Shown here in pieces: positions 9,324-18,610 of a stretch of DNA of 64,000 nt; the stretch's first letter is position 1, and each line of letters starts with the position of its first letter. This DNA comes from Ruegeria atlantica (GTDB lineage: Bacteria; Pseudomonadota; Alphaproteobacteria; Rhodobacterales; Rhodobacteraceae): positions 186,001 to 250,000 of the forward strand of contig NZ_WQCG01000005.1 in NCBI RefSeq assembly GCF_013032505.1, in the 5' to 3' direction. Position numbers and translations under genes: made by a program. The notes beneath the pieces are model-generated. The model searched no databases. It saw only the letters and a program-made list of their open reading frames with translations, and had not been told where the DNA came from.

Positions 9324-10652
9324 ATGCCCGGTCCTAAACCAAATCCTGTAGAACCCGATTTGCATCTTCCCAAGTCCGTTGACGTTGTGGTCATAGGTGG
9401 GGGAATCATTGGCGCTTCGACGGCTTTGGAGCTGTCAGAACGGGGCGCCTCGGTTTTGCTGTGCGAAAAGGGCCAGATCGCGGGCGAGCAAAGTTCGCGA
9501 AACTGGGGGTGGGTACGTTTGGGTCTGCGGGACCCGCGTGAAATCCCGCTTATGTTGGAAGCGCAGCATATCTGGCAGCATCTTGATCAACGTACCGGAC
9601 GCCAAACTGGTTTTTCGCGGTCTGGCATCCTTTTTGGTGCCTCAGGAAAGCGAGATCACGCAAACCTTGAACGCTGGATGTGCAATGTTGAAGGTTTACA
9701 AACCGGCGCACAGATGGTTTCAGGGGCCGAACTGGATGCTCTGTTGCCCAACAATCAATCGGGGTTGAAAGTTGCCTTGCACATGCCGCGAGACGGGCGA
9801 GCCGAACCGCAATGGGCCGCCCCCGCGATTGCGGAGGCCGCACGCGACAAGGGCGCGTGTCTGATGACCAACTGCGCGGTTCGCAGCGTTGACATTGAGA
9901 ACGGCCATATCTCAGGTGTGTTTACCGAACGTGGCCGGGTGGCTTGTGCACGGGTGGTTCTTGCCGGAGGCGCGTGGTCGCGCCTGTTTGCTGGAAACGC
10001 AGGGATTGAACTGCCGCAGCTTAAGGTTCTCAATACGGTATTGCGCACGTCACCGGTGAATGGGCCAGAAACCGCAATGTGGTCAGATGATTTCGCGATG
10101 CGAAAAAGGGCTGATGGCGGCTACACTATTGCGTCCGGGCACGAAAATACTGTGGATATCGTACCGGACAGTTTCCGGCTTGCGATGCAGTTTGTACCGG
10201 CGTTCCGGCAAGAATGGCGATCCTTGCGGTTCAGGCTGTCCAAACGCTGGGCTGCAGAGGCCGGAGAGGACCGATCATGGTTGCCAACCGACGTCACGCC
10301 ATTTGAACTTTGCCGCGTGCTGGACCCCGAGCCCTCTGGCAAAGTCCTGAAGAGGACATGGGCGCGAGCGCGCAAAGGGTTCCCGGTATTGGAACAGGCA
10401 GAGATCGTTCAAAGTTGGGCCGGGTTGATCGATGTCACGCCCGACGCCATTCCGGTGATCTCTGCGGTTGATACGCTGCCGGGAATGTTTATCGCCACAG
10501 GGTTCTCGGGCCACGGCTTTGGGATTGGCCCCGGAGCGGGTCGTTTGATGGCCGATTTGGTTTGTGAAACCACGCCATGTGTTGATCCGGCCGCCTTTCG
10601 CCTGTCCCGTTTTTCGGATGGTTCGAAAGTACGGCCGGATGCCGGTTACTGA
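9324..10652 (+). CDS. FAD-dependent amine/amino acid oxidoreductase (DAO family)
   Basis: 442 residues. The dinucleotide-binding motif VVVIGGGIIGASTALELSER (about residues 20-39) and the C-terminal FAD contact G-F-S-G-H-G-F-G-I-G-P (about residues 391-401) define the D-amino acid oxidase / sarcosine oxidase superfamily. The usual reaction is FAD-dependent oxidation of a secondary amine or D-amino acid; the substrate is not evident. It is convergent with the metallo-hydrolase gene 4 bp away. Confidence 0.85.
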   Translation: MPGPKPNPVEPDLHLPKSVDVVVIGGGIIGASTALELSERGASVLLCEKGQIAGEQSSRNWGWVRLGLRDPREIPLMLEAQHIWQHLDQRTGRQTGFSRSGILFGASGKRDHANLERWMCNVEGLQTGAQMVSGAELDALLPNNQSGLKVALHMPRDGRAEPQWAAPAIAEAARDKGACLMTNCAVRSVDIENGHISGVFTERGRVACARVVLAGGAWSRLFAGNAGIELPQLKVLNTVLRTSPVNGPETAMWSDDFAMRKRADGGYTIASGHENTVDIVPDSFRLAMQFVPAFRQEWRSLRFRLSKRWAAEAGEDRSWLPTDVTPFELCRVLDPEPSGKVLKRTWARARKGFPVLEQAEIVQSWAGLIDVTPDAIPVISAVDTLPGMFIATGFSGHGFGIGPGAGRLMADLVCETTPCVDPAAFRLSRFSDGSKVRPDAGY

Positions 10653-10656
10653 TGCG

Positions 10657-11589
10657 TCAGCCCATCATCTGATAGCTGACTGGAACAAAGCGGAAGCCTT
10701 CCCCCCGGCTTTCCACGAAACCGGCCGCCGGGAATGGCATGTGATAACCAATCATCGGAACTTTGTCCGCGGCCAGCATCCCCAGCACATTGCGACGTGA
10801 GGCTGTTGCTGCAGCCTTGTCCATATCAAAACGGACCTCCCATTCGGGGTGCGCAAAGGACCAGACATAGTGATTGGCCAGATCGGCGGTCAGAACGAGA
10901 CGCTGCCCATTGCTTTCCAGGTGATACACGGTGTGACCGGGGGTATGCCCATAGGCAGCCACTGCTGTGATACCCGATGCAACCTCGCCACCATCTTGCA
11001 AGAAGGTCATCTTTTCGGCCAACGGCGTTACCTTGGCGGCAACCAGATCACCAACTCGGTTGCCCGCGTCCTGCGCTGCCCAAAAGTCGTACTCTGGGGA
11101 TGATGTCACATAGCGCGCATTCGGAAAGGTGGGCGCGTCATTTGTTGTCATGCCGCCGATATGGTCGGGGTGCATATGGGTGATCACAACGACGTCGATC
11201 TGATCCGGCGTCACGCCAGCGTCTGCCAACGCGGCCTGTATGCCGCCCTGTCCCAAACCTGTGTCGAACAGAACCAGTTCCGACCCGGTGTTCACGAGCG
11301 TCGGGGTAAAGAAGAATTGTGCGACATCGGGCGAGATGAAATTGTCTGCCGAAACTTTTGCAAAGTCTTCATCCGACGCGCCGCCGCCAAAGATTTCCTG
11401 GGCGCCGTCGCGCGGCAGGCTGCCATCCAGCAGTGTCGTTACTGTGAAATCGCCCAATGCAAAGGACTTGGCGATGGTAGAATTTGCCTTGGTCTCGGCC
11501 CCAGCCGCCAGAACCGGTGCCGCAGCCGCGGCAAAGGGTAATGCTGCCGCGGTTCCCAGCGCTGCGCGGCGTGTGAATTTGATGGTCAT
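10657..11589 (-). CDS. Exported MBL-fold metallo-hydrolase
   Basis: 310 residues from the ATG at 11589, chosen because it follows GGGAGAACC and starts a Tat-type signal (R-R-A-A-L-G-T-A-A-A then a hydrophobic stretch to A-A-A-P-V-L-A-A). The metallo-beta-lactamase motif T-H-M-H-P-D-H-I-G-G (about residue 120) and the later H-T-P-G-H-T (about 213) provide the zinc ligands. Family members hydrolyse lactones, thioesters or phosphoesters. Folding before Tat export fits a metalloenzyme. The exact substrate is unknown. Confidence 0.85.
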   Translation of the reverse strand: MTIKFTRRAALGTAAALPFAAAAAPVLAAGAETKANSTIAKSFALGDFTVTTLLDGSLPRDGAQEIFGGGASDEDFAKVSADNFISPDVAQFFFTPTLVNTGSELVLFDTGLGQGGIQAALADAGVTPDQIDVVVITHMHPDHIGGMTTNDAPTFPNARYVTSSPEYDFWAAQDAGNRVGDLVAAKVTPLAEKMTFLQDGGEVASGITAVAAYGHTPGHTVYHLESNGQRLVLTADLANHYVWSFAHPEWEVRFDMDKAAATASRRNVLGMLAADKVPMIGYHMPFPAAGFVESRGEGFRFVPVSYQMMG

Positions 11590-11706
11590 TTTGGTTCTCC
11601 CTGTCAGAACAGCATTCAGTGAGTTTAGGTCGGCGCGAGTCTCTTGCCAGTGTATACCCTTTTCAAATGGGCTGCGTTGATGAACATTACGTGTTAATTT
11701 TTGTTT

Positions 11707-12141
11707 ATGGCGCGATCCGAAAACAAAACCGTTCCCACAGGGCAAAGCGTCGAGAGCTTTTTATTGACCGTTCAACCGGCGAAGAAGGCGGATGATGCGC
11801 GTGCGCTGAATACTCTTTTTCGGCAAACAACCGGTTTCGAACCCGTCATGTGGGGACCATCTATCGTGGGTTATGGACGTTATCACTATCGCTACAAGTC
11901 AGGGCGTGAGGGCGAATTTCTGGCAACCGGATTTTCGCCACGCAAGACTGCACTGTCGATCTACATCATGCCCGGTTACGCGGATTTTGGGGATATCCTG
12001 TCGCGGTTGGGCAAGCACAAGCTGGGCAAATCCTGCCTCTATGTGAACAAGCTGGCGGATATCGATATGGACGTGCTGTCTGAACTGATCCGCGCGGGGT
12101 TAAAGGACCTGAATGGGCACTGGCCCGTTAAGCCAACCTGA
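11707..12141 (+). CDS. DUF1801 domain protein (YdhG/YjbR-like)
   Basis: 144 residues. The D-A-R-A-L-N-T-L-F-R-Q-T-T-G-F-E-P-V-M-W-G segment and the central G-Y-G-R-Y-H-Y-R-Y-K-S-G are typical of DUF1801, a small alpha/beta fold of unknown biochemical role. The start is the ATG at 11707; a TTG two codons upstream is possible. It is divergent from the metallo-hydrolase and upstream of gltX, 60 bp away. Confidence 0.8.
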   Translation: MARSENKTVPTGQSVESFLLTVQPAKKADDARALNTLFRQTTGFEPVMWGPSIVGYGRYHYRYKSGREGEFLATGFSPRKTALSIYIMPGYADFGDILSRLGKHKLGKSCLYVNKLADIDMDVLSELIRAGLKDLNGHWPVKPT

Positions 12142-12201
12142 ACGCCTTTGCTGGACAATTGGTCAATCCTGTGACATGAGCCGCGCCAACAGGAGACACC
12201 T

Positions 12202-13527
12202 ATGACAACCACCCGTTTTGCCCCGTCGCCCACCGGTTACATCCACGTGGGCAACCTGCGCACCGCCCTGATGAACTACCTGATCGCCCGTAAAGCTGGC
12301 GGCACGTTCATCTTGCGGATTGACGACACCGATCCAGAACGGTCGAAAGAAGAATATGTCGACGCCATTAAGCAAGATCTGGAGTGGTTGGGCCTGCATT
12401 GGGACAAGGTCGAGCGACAGTCCGAGCGTTTGGACCGTTACGCAGAGGCTGCTGACAAGTTGCGCGAAATGGGCCGCTTTTATGAGGCATTCGAGACGCC
12501 CACCGAGCTGGACCTCAAGCGTAAAAAACAACTGAACATGGGCAAGCCGCCGGTCTATGACCGCGCGGCGCTGAACCTAAGTGATGCTGAGAAAGAAGCG
12601 CTGCGGGCTGAACGCGGCAATGGCGTCTGGCGGTTCAAGCTGGATCACGAGCGGATCGAGTGGAATGACGGTATTCTGGGCGACATCTCGATCGATGCGG
12701 CCTCGGTTTCCGACCCGGTTCTGATCCGCGGCGATGGTCAGGTTCTATATACGATTGCGTCCGTGGTGGATGACACAGAAATGGGTGTCACGGATGTTGT
12801 GCGTGGCTCGGACCACGTGACCAACACCGCAACGCAGATTCAGATCATCGAGGCGCTGGGTGGCACTTGCCCGCGCTTTGCCCACCATTCGCTGCTGACC
12901 GGTCCTCAGGGTGAGGCGCTGTCGAAACGTCTGGGAACGCTGGCGCTGCGCGACTTGCGTGAGCAGGGTGTTAAGCCGTTGGCTTTGCTGAGCCTGATGG
13001 CGCGTTTGGGTTCGTCTGATCCGGTTGAGCTTCGGTCCGATATGGCCGAATTGGTCGAAGGGTTCGATATCAACCGCTTTGGCGCGGCCCCGACAAAGTT
13101 CGATGTGCAGGATCTGTTCCCGCTGACCGCAAAGCACCTGCAATCCCTGCCTTTGTCCGATGTGGCCGATGCCGTTGCAGAAGCTGGCGTTCCCGCCGAA
13201 CTGGCCGAACCTTTTTGGGCGATGGCACGCGAGAACATCACAACCTTGGCTGACCTCAAGGGCTGGTGGGAATTGTGCCGCGATGGGGCAGAGCCATTGA
13301 TCGCGGATGAGGATCGTGACTTCATCGCTGAAGCTATGACCTTGCTGCCCGAAGGTCCCTTCGATGGCGAAACCTGGAGCAAATGGACCAGCACAGTAAA
13401 AGAGGCGACCGGGCGTAAGGGCAAAGGCCTGTTCATGCCATTGCGAAAAGCGCTGACCGGCATGGAGCGTGGGCCTGAGATGGCCACGCTGCTGCCGCTA
13501 CTGCAGGTTATTCGCGCAAAAGCCTGA
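12202..13527 (+). CDS. gltX: Glutamate--tRNA ligase
   Basis: 441 residues, class I synthetase. The HIGH motif appears as H-V-G-N within FAPSPTGYIHVGNLRTAL (about residues 6-23) and the KMSKS equivalent as ALSKRLG (about residue 239). It charges tRNA(Glu), and in alphaproteobacteria often tRNA(Gln) before amidotransfer. These bacteria usually carry two gltX paralogues; which one this is cannot be told here. The ribosome site CAGGAGACACCT precedes the ATG, and a terminator follows. Confidence 0.93.
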   Translation: MTTTRFAPSPTGYIHVGNLRTALMNYLIARKAGGTFILRIDDTDPERSKEEYVDAIKQDLEWLGLHWDKVERQSERLDRYAEAADKLREMGRFYEAFETPTELDLKRKKQLNMGKPPVYDRAALNLSDAEKEALRAERGNGVWRFKLDHERIEWNDGILGDISIDAASVSDPVLIRGDGQVLYTIASVVDDTEMGVTDVVRGSDHVTNTATQIQIIEALGGTCPRFAHHSLLTGPQGEALSKRLGTLALRDLREQGVKPLALLSLMARLGSSDPVELRSDMAELVEGFDINRFGAAPTKFDVQDLFPLTAKHLQSLPLSDVADAVAEAGVPAELAEPFWAMARENITTLADLKGWWELCRDGAEPLIADEDRDFIAEAMTLLPEGPFDGETWSKWTSTVKEATGRKGKGLFMPLRKALTGMERGPEMATLLPLLQVIRAKA

Positions 13528-13550
13528 GCGTTTTGTAATAGAATGAAGAG

Positions 13551-13577
13551 AGGCGGGATCATTCGATTCCGCCTTTT
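13551..13577 (+). terminator. Rho-independent terminator of gltX
   Basis: Stem AGGCGGGA (13551-13558) / TTCCGCCT (13567-13574, one G-U pair) followed by a T-run. It also sits at the 3' end of the convergent gamma-glutamylcyclotransferase gene. Confidence 0.85.
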
Positions 13578-13578
13578 T

Positions 13579-14148
13579 CTATGCGTTCTGCACAATTCGG
13601 GCTGAAAGAAGGCTGAGACGGTCATCCACGAATTTTGTCTCAACCGATTTCAATTGCTGATGGCGCGGGTACCGTGGCGTGGACCGGTCGTTCAGGATCG
13701 GCGCATCCCATCCATCGGTGGTGGCAAAGAAACGATCTGCGCCGTCTTCACCAAATGCGCGCAGGTATCCTTGTACGACCACGTCAATGTAACTCAGAAG
13801 CAAGGGATGGTGGTTGCTTGGCGCGTTGTGCCGGTCATGAGGCACAGCATAGACGGCAATCTCGACCTCATGCTTCAGGGGGTGGGTAACGGCTTGGGTG
13901 GCGGATATCCGGTCATAGGCCCATTCACGGTCGTCCAGTGCAACCCAATCGTTTTTTGGCACATGCGCAATCATACCTTCGATTTCGGACTCGGGGTCTG
14001 GAACCGCCGTCAGGAAGGCGACAGGTCGTAGGTCAGTGTGCTTCCATGCACGCCGCCAGCCTTTGAGACGCGCAGGGCGCGGATCGGGAAAGTCGTGGGT
14101 CGACAGGTTCACGAGGCTGCCGTAGCCAAAGAAATAGGGATCTGCCAT
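13579..14148 (-). CDS. ChaC-like gamma-glutamylcyclotransferase
   Basis: 189 residues from the ATG at 14148, which begins the diagnostic FFGYGSLVN (about residues 5-13). The fold is the cyclotransferase type that binds gamma-glutamyl groups in the Y-G-S-L pocket and releases 5-oxoproline. A glutathione substrate is typical of ChaC members but is inferred. The frame is open upstream, but the family start fits this Met. It is divergent from the Rrf2 regulator, with under 100 bp between the starts. Confidence 0.8.
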   Translation of the reverse strand: MADPYFFGYGSLVNLSTHDFPDPRPARLKGWRRAWKHTDLRPVAFLTAVPDPESEIEGMIAHVPKNDWVALDDREWAYDRISATQAVTHPLKHEVEIAVYAVPHDRHNAPSNHHPLLLSYIDVVVQGYLRAFGEDGADRFFATTDGWDAPILNDRSTPRYPRHQQLKSVETKFVDDRLSLLSARIVQNA

Positions 14149-14243
14149 GTGCCCACATGTCCTTTCTTGACGATTGATGTATGTCAAACCGCTTTTTGAT
14201 CAGACATGCAATAAGTCTGCATCTTGAAATCTGGGAGGTCACG

Positions 14244-14696
14244 ATGCGGATAACCAAACGGACGAACATTGCGGTGCGGCTGCTGATGTATTGTGCAGCG
14301 CATCAGGACAGGCTGGTCACCAAGTCCGAGATTGCCGAAGTGTGCAATATCTCGGAGAACCATCTGGCGCAGGTAATCAACCAGCTTAGCCAGTTGGACT
14401 ATCTTAGCACCCAACGCGGTCGCAACGGCGGTATGGTTCTGGCGCGTTCGGCCGAACAAATTCGGATCGGATCGGTGTTTCGTGATGTCGAAGGCAACCT
14501 GCCGCTGGCAGAGTGTTTTGCGGATGCGGACAACACATGCCCGTTGACCGATGCCTGCCGCCTGCGTTTGGCGCTGCAAGACGCGGCTGAGGTTTTTTAC
14601 GCCTCGTTGGACGAGATTACTCTGGACGCCCTTGTGTGCGACAACGATCCTTTGCTGCAGATTCTGCAACCGGTTGCCTGCGCACGCGTCGGTTAA
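14244..14696 (+). CDS. Rrf2-family iron-sulfur transcriptional regulator (NsrR/RirA type)
   Basis: 150 residues from the ATG at 14244 (MRITKRTN), preceded by GGGAGGTCACG. An N-terminal winged helix (about residues 1-65, with N-H-L-A-Q-V-I-N-Q-L as recognition helix) is followed by R-G-R-N-G-G-M. Three cysteines at residues 91, 99 and 105 (C-x7-C-x5-C) form the cluster-binding loop. That spacing equals RirA, while the recognition helix is more NsrR-like. The likely role is sensing nitric oxide or iron status. Its stop overlaps the stop of the convergent permease. Confidence 0.85.
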   Translation: MRITKRTNIAVRLLMYCAAHQDRLVTKSEIAEVCNISENHLAQVINQLSQLDYLSTQRGRNGGMVLARSAEQIRIGSVFRDVEGNLPLAECFADADNTCPLTDACRLRLALQDAAEVFYASLDEITLDALVCDNDPLLQILQPVACARVG

Positions 14697-17221
14697 TCGC
14701 TGGCGCGCAGGATGCGGGCCGGGCGGACGGCCAGGGGGCGCAAGGCAAAGATCAGCCCTGCGCCGAGCGTCACGAAGATACCCGCCAGAACAATGCCGAT
14801 GGCGGATGGCCAGATAACCGAGAAATTCGTGTCGAAGATATAGGTGGCAACGGCCCAGCCCCCCAGAATGCCAGTTAGCAGGGCAACGCCACCTGCGGCT
14901 GCGCCCAACAGTGCTGCGCGTAAAGCAAAACTGACCAAGATGCGCCGTCGGTCCGCACCGAGTGTCTTGAGGATCGCGGCCTCGTATCGGCGGGCAGGTT
15001 CTCCGGCTGCGGCAGCACCGATGAGCACCAAAAAACCGGTCAGAAGGGAAATTCCTGCGCCATAGGACGTCGCTGCGGCGATGCCTGCCAGCAAGCCCGA
15101 GACCCGGTCAATCGCATCGCGAACGCGGATCGCCGTTATGTTGGGGAATTTCCCGGCGAGATCGCGCAGAATTGCTGTTTCCGCCTGTTCTTCGGCATAT
15201 ACCGTGGCAATGAAGCTGTGCGGGGCACCGGCCAGGGCTGATGGGTTCATCGACATGATAAATCCCATACCGGCGTTCGAGAAATCAACTTCGCGCATTG
15301 AAGTGAGTTCAGCGGTAATGTCACGGCCCAGAATATTCACGGTCAGCTGGTCGCCCAGTTTCAGGCCCATTTCTTCAGCTTCTTCGGCAGCGAAACTGAC
15401 TTGCGGTGTGCCAGCATAGTCTTCAGCCCACCACTCACCCGAGGTGATACGCGCGTTTTCGGGGGGCTGGACCGAGTAGGTTACGCCCCGGTCGCCATCC
15501 AGAACCCAATGATCACCTGCCACCTCGCGGGCGGGCGTGCCGTTGATCTGCGTGATGATCCCGCGCAGCATCGGCGCACTTTCTATCCGGCTGACGGCGG
15601 GGTCTGAGTTCAGGCGCTCGGTAAAGCCAGGCATCTGCTCTTTCTGAATGTCGACGAAGAAATACGAGGGGGCGACATCCGGCAGGTTCCCGGAAATTGC
15701 ATTGCGCAAGGTGCCGTCGATCTGCCCGACTGCCGCCAGAACCGAAAGCCCAAGACCCAGAGACAGAACCACGGATGCGGCACCCTCGCGCGGGTCTGAG
15801 ATGGCAGATAAGGCCCACCTTAGGGCGGGGCGTCCGCGCGCCGAAGACGTGCTGAGACGGGCAAGTCTTCGCACCGCATAGGCAGCCAGGGAAAGCAGCA
15901 GTAAAGCGCCCGCCAACCCTCCGGCGGTCCAGATTGTCAGGCGCGCTGAGCCGCTGAACAAGGCTGCGCATCCGATCAGCAACGTGAGGCCCGCGCCAGT
16001 TGCAATAAGGTATGCACCCCGTGGAATCGCACGAGCCGAGGTCAGGGCATCCCGAAACAGAGTTGCTGCGCGGACGTCTTCGGTACGGGCAAGGGGCCAG
16101 AGCGTAAACAGAAATGCCGTCAGTATGCCGTACAAAGCTGCTTCGGCAAGCGGGGCCGGGTAGAAGGAGAACACCGCAGGCACCGGCAGGCGGGCTTCGA
16201 TCAAGGGGGCCAGCAACAGGGGCAGTAAGCCACCCAGCGCGACGCCCAGCAAGATGCCGATCCCCGACAGAACTCCGATCTGGATCATATAGGTTTGGAA
16301 TATCGTCGCCTTATCAGCGCCCAGTGTGCGAAGTGTCGCGATGGTCTCGGTTTTTTGGGACAGATAGGCGCGCACAGCCGCTGATACTCCGATGCCGCCG
16401 ACGGCAAGGCCCGACAACCCGACCAGCACCAGAAATGCGCTGAGTCGTCCGACGAATTCCGCAATTCCCGGCGCGCCGTTGCGCGCGTCGGTCCATCGCA
16501 TGCCAGTGCCCTCAAAATTCTGGCGTGCTTCTACCGACAAGTCTTGCAGATCGGTTCCTTGTGGCAGGGTCAGGCGGTACTTGGTTGAAAACAGGGTTCC
16601 CGGTTCCAACAGGCCGGATTCTTGCAAGTCTTGGGTTCGGACAAGCGTTCGGGGACCCAGACCAAAGCCATCCGCGGCCCCGTCAGGTTCGTGGATCAAG
16701 CCAGCGGCCAGTATGAACTCTTGAGTTCCCAGTGCAAACCGATCTCCGACGGAAAGGCCTAGCCGATCAATAAGGGATGGGTCCATCACCGCGCCGGGAA
16801 GACCTTGATGCGTGCCCAAAGCCTTGGACAAGGGCATCGCAGGTTCCAGAACCGGAGCCCCCAACAAAGGGTAAGTGTCATCGACCGATTTAACCTGCGT
16901 CAGGGCGCGCTGCGTTTCTAAACCCTGATCAGCAACAGCCATCGACCGAAAATCGACCACTTCTGACACGTCTGTCCCGGTCTGGTCCATCCAGGCGCGT
17001 TCTTCATCTGTTGCGAACCGATAGGTGAATTCTAGTTGTGCATCCCCACCCAAAAGTGAGGCGCCTTCCTCGGTCAAACCTGCCTGTATCGCATGGCGCA
17101 CCGACCCAACTGCTGCGATTGCTGCAACACCCAGCGCCAGACACGCCAGAAAAACACGAAACCCATGCAGACCGCCCCGCAGCTCACGGCGTGCCAGCCG
17201 ACCAGCCAGCTTAAGGCTCAT
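14693..17221 (-). CDS. ABC transporter permease, FtsX/YbbP family
   Basis: 842 residues with the YbbP layout: an N-terminal transmembrane segment (about residues 17-38), a large periplasmic domain, a block of helices (about 255-450), a second periplasmic region and a C-terminal FtsX-type block of helices (about 715-830). It is translationally coupled to the ATPase gene (ATGA overlap at 17218-17221). The E. coli relatives ybbA-ybbP sit next to tesA, exactly as here. The transported or extruded lipid or substrate is not established. Confidence 0.88.
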   Translation of the reverse strand: MSLKLAGRLARRELRGGLHGFRVFLACLALGVAAIAAVGSVRHAIQAGLTEEGASLLGGDAQLEFTYRFATDEERAWMDQTGTDVSEVVDFRSMAVADQGLETQRALTQVKSVDDTYPLLGAPVLEPAMPLSKALGTHQGLPGAVMDPSLIDRLGLSVGDRFALGTQEFILAAGLIHEPDGAADGFGLGPRTLVRTQDLQESGLLEPGTLFSTKYRLTLPQGTDLQDLSVEARQNFEGTGMRWTDARNGAPGIAEFVGRLSAFLVLVGLSGLAVGGIGVSAAVRAYLSQKTETIATLRTLGADKATIFQTYMIQIGVLSGIGILLGVALGGLLPLLLAPLIEARLPVPAVFSFYPAPLAEAALYGILTAFLFTLWPLARTEDVRAATLFRDALTSARAIPRGAYLIATGAGLTLLIGCAALFSGSARLTIWTAGGLAGALLLLSLAAYAVRRLARLSTSSARGRPALRWALSAISDPREGAASVVLSLGLGLSVLAAVGQIDGTLRNAISGNLPDVAPSYFFVDIQKEQMPGFTERLNSDPAVSRIESAPMLRGIITQINGTPAREVAGDHWVLDGDRGVTYSVQPPENARITSGEWWAEDYAGTPQVSFAAEEAEEMGLKLGDQLTVNILGRDITAELTSMREVDFSNAGMGFIMSMNPSALAGAPHSFIATVYAEEQAETAILRDLAGKFPNITAIRVRDAIDRVSGLLAGIAAATSYGAGISLLTGFLVLIGAAAAGEPARRYEAAILKTLGADRRRILVSFALRAALLGAAAGGVALLTGILGGWAVATYIFDTNFSVIWPSAIGIVLAGIFVTLGAGLIFALRPLAVRPARILRASD

Positions 17222-17913
17222 TCTGCGGCCTCTTGCTGGCTGTCTTCCGAAATCCGCCCATCACGCAGCCGGACAACGCGATCGCACTTGCGCGCAAGAC
17301 TATGGCTATGCGTCACAAGCACGAGAGTGGCCCCGTGTTTGTCGCGCAGGCTGAACAGTAAATCGACGATGGCCGCGCCGTTGGTTTCATCCAGATTTCC
17401 AGTCGGCTCATCCGCCAACAAAATCTGCGGACGTGGAGCCGCGGCACGGGCTAGTGCGACGCGCTGCTGTTCGCCACCTGACAATTGTGCCGGATAGTGA
17501 TCACGGCGATGCGCCAGCCCAACTGCGTCCAGCTCCGCCTTTGCGCGTTGAAACGCATCCTTATGGCCGGCCAATTCCAGTGGGGTCGCGACGTTTTCCA
17601 AGGCGGTCATGGTAGGGATCAGGTGGAAGTTCTGAAAGACCACTCCCATCGCGTTGCGCCGGAAACGGGCCAGCGTGTCCTCATCCATGCCAGTCAGGTC
17701 CTGACCCAGGGCCGTGATTTTGCCTGCAGTTGCCTGCTCCAGCCCGCCCATCAACATCAGCAGCGAGGATTTGCCAGACCCGGACGGCCCTACAAGCCCC
17801 AGCGTTTCGCCTTTTTCGACAGTCAGGTTAATCTCATGCAGGATATCGACGCGACCGGCATTGCCATCCAGTGACAAAGCGGCATTTTGAAGCGAAAGAA
17901 CAGGTGTCGTCAT
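17218..17913 (-). CDS. ABC transporter ATP-binding protein, YbbA/LolD type
   Basis: 231 residues from the ATG at 17913. Walker A GPSGSGKSS (about residues 43-51), ABC signature LSGGEQQRVALARA (about 145-158) and Walker B ILLADEPTGNLD (about 165-176) are intact. It energises the YbbP-like permease encoded immediately downstream with a 4-bp overlap. It is divergent from the tesA-like gene 51 bp away, so the two share a short control region. Confidence 0.9.
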   Translation of the reverse strand: MTTPVLSLQNAALSLDGNAGRVDILHEINLTVEKGETLGLVGPSGSGKSSLLMLMGGLEQATAGKITALGQDLTGMDEDTLARFRRNAMGVVFQNFHLIPTMTALENVATPLELAGHKDAFQRAKAELDAVGLAHRRDHYPAQLSGGEQQRVALARAAAPRPQILLADEPTGNLDETNGAAIVDLLFSLRDKHGATLVLVTHSHSLARKCDRVVRLRDGRISEDSQQEAAE

Positions 17914-17964
17914 AGATATTTCCACACGGGGGCAGTCAAATTGGGATATGGAGCGGTTCAAAAA

Positions 17965-18606
17965 ATGCGCAAGGCCTTGATGCCCGTACTGTTTGCATGT
18001 TGCGGCTTTACCGCCACAGCGGAGCCGGTGGTCATCGCTGCGCTGGGGGACTCACTGACGCAAGGATACGGATTGCCGGAACAGGACGGGTTCGTACCAC
18101 AGTTGGACCAATGGCTAAAGGACCAGGGCACTGAGGCGCGCTTGATCAATGCCGGAGTGTCCGGTGATACGACCGCTGGCGGTGCGGCGCGTGTCGATTG
18201 GACCCTGACGCCCGACGTGGACGCGATGATTGTGGCGCTGGGCGGCAATGATCTTTTGCGGGGGATCGACCCGGCTGTGTCGCGCGAGAACCTTGAGACA
18301 ATCGTGGCGTCCGCCCAAGCGGCCGAGGTCGAGGTTTTGCTGATCGGAATGCAGGCGCCTGGGAACTACGGAGCCGAATACAAGCAAGCTTTTGATGCGA
18401 TGTACCCGGATTTGGCCAAGGCATACCAACTTGTATTTGCAGAGAGCTTTTTTGAGGGATTGCAGCCAAACGGTGACCCGAATGCAGTAAGGCAATTCAT
18501 GCAGTCGGACGGAATTCACCCCAACAAAGAGGGTGTGGCACGGATCGTTGCGGCACTTGGACCTTATGTGTTGGAGCTGGTCGAAGCCTCGACCAATCAG
18601 GACTGA
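17965..18606 (+). CDS. tesA: Arylesterase / lysophospholipase, SGNH hydrolase (TesA-like)
   Basis: 213 residues from the ATG at 17965. A signal peptide (M-R-K-A-L-M-P-V-L-F-A-C-C-G to A-T-A-E) precedes the SGNH blocks: G-D-S-L-T-Q-G (block I Ser), the G of I-N-A-G-V-S-G-D, G-G-N-D-L (block III Asn) and the D-G-I-H-P-N (block V Asp/His). It hydrolyses acyl-thioesters, lysophospholipids and aryl esters in the periplasm. Position next to ybbA-ybbP matches E. coli. The next gene begins 4 bp after its stop. Confidence 0.9.
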   Translation: MRKALMPVLFACCGFTATAEPVVIAALGDSLTQGYGLPEQDGFVPQLDQWLKDQGTEARLINAGVSGDTTAGGAARVDWTLTPDVDAMIVALGGNDLLRGIDPAVSRENLETIVASAQAAEVEVLLIGMQAPGNYGAEYKQAFDAMYPDLAKAYQLVFAESFFEGLQPNGDPNAVRQFMQSDGIHPNKEGVARIVAALGPYVLELVEASTNQD

Positions 18607-18610
18607 GAAG

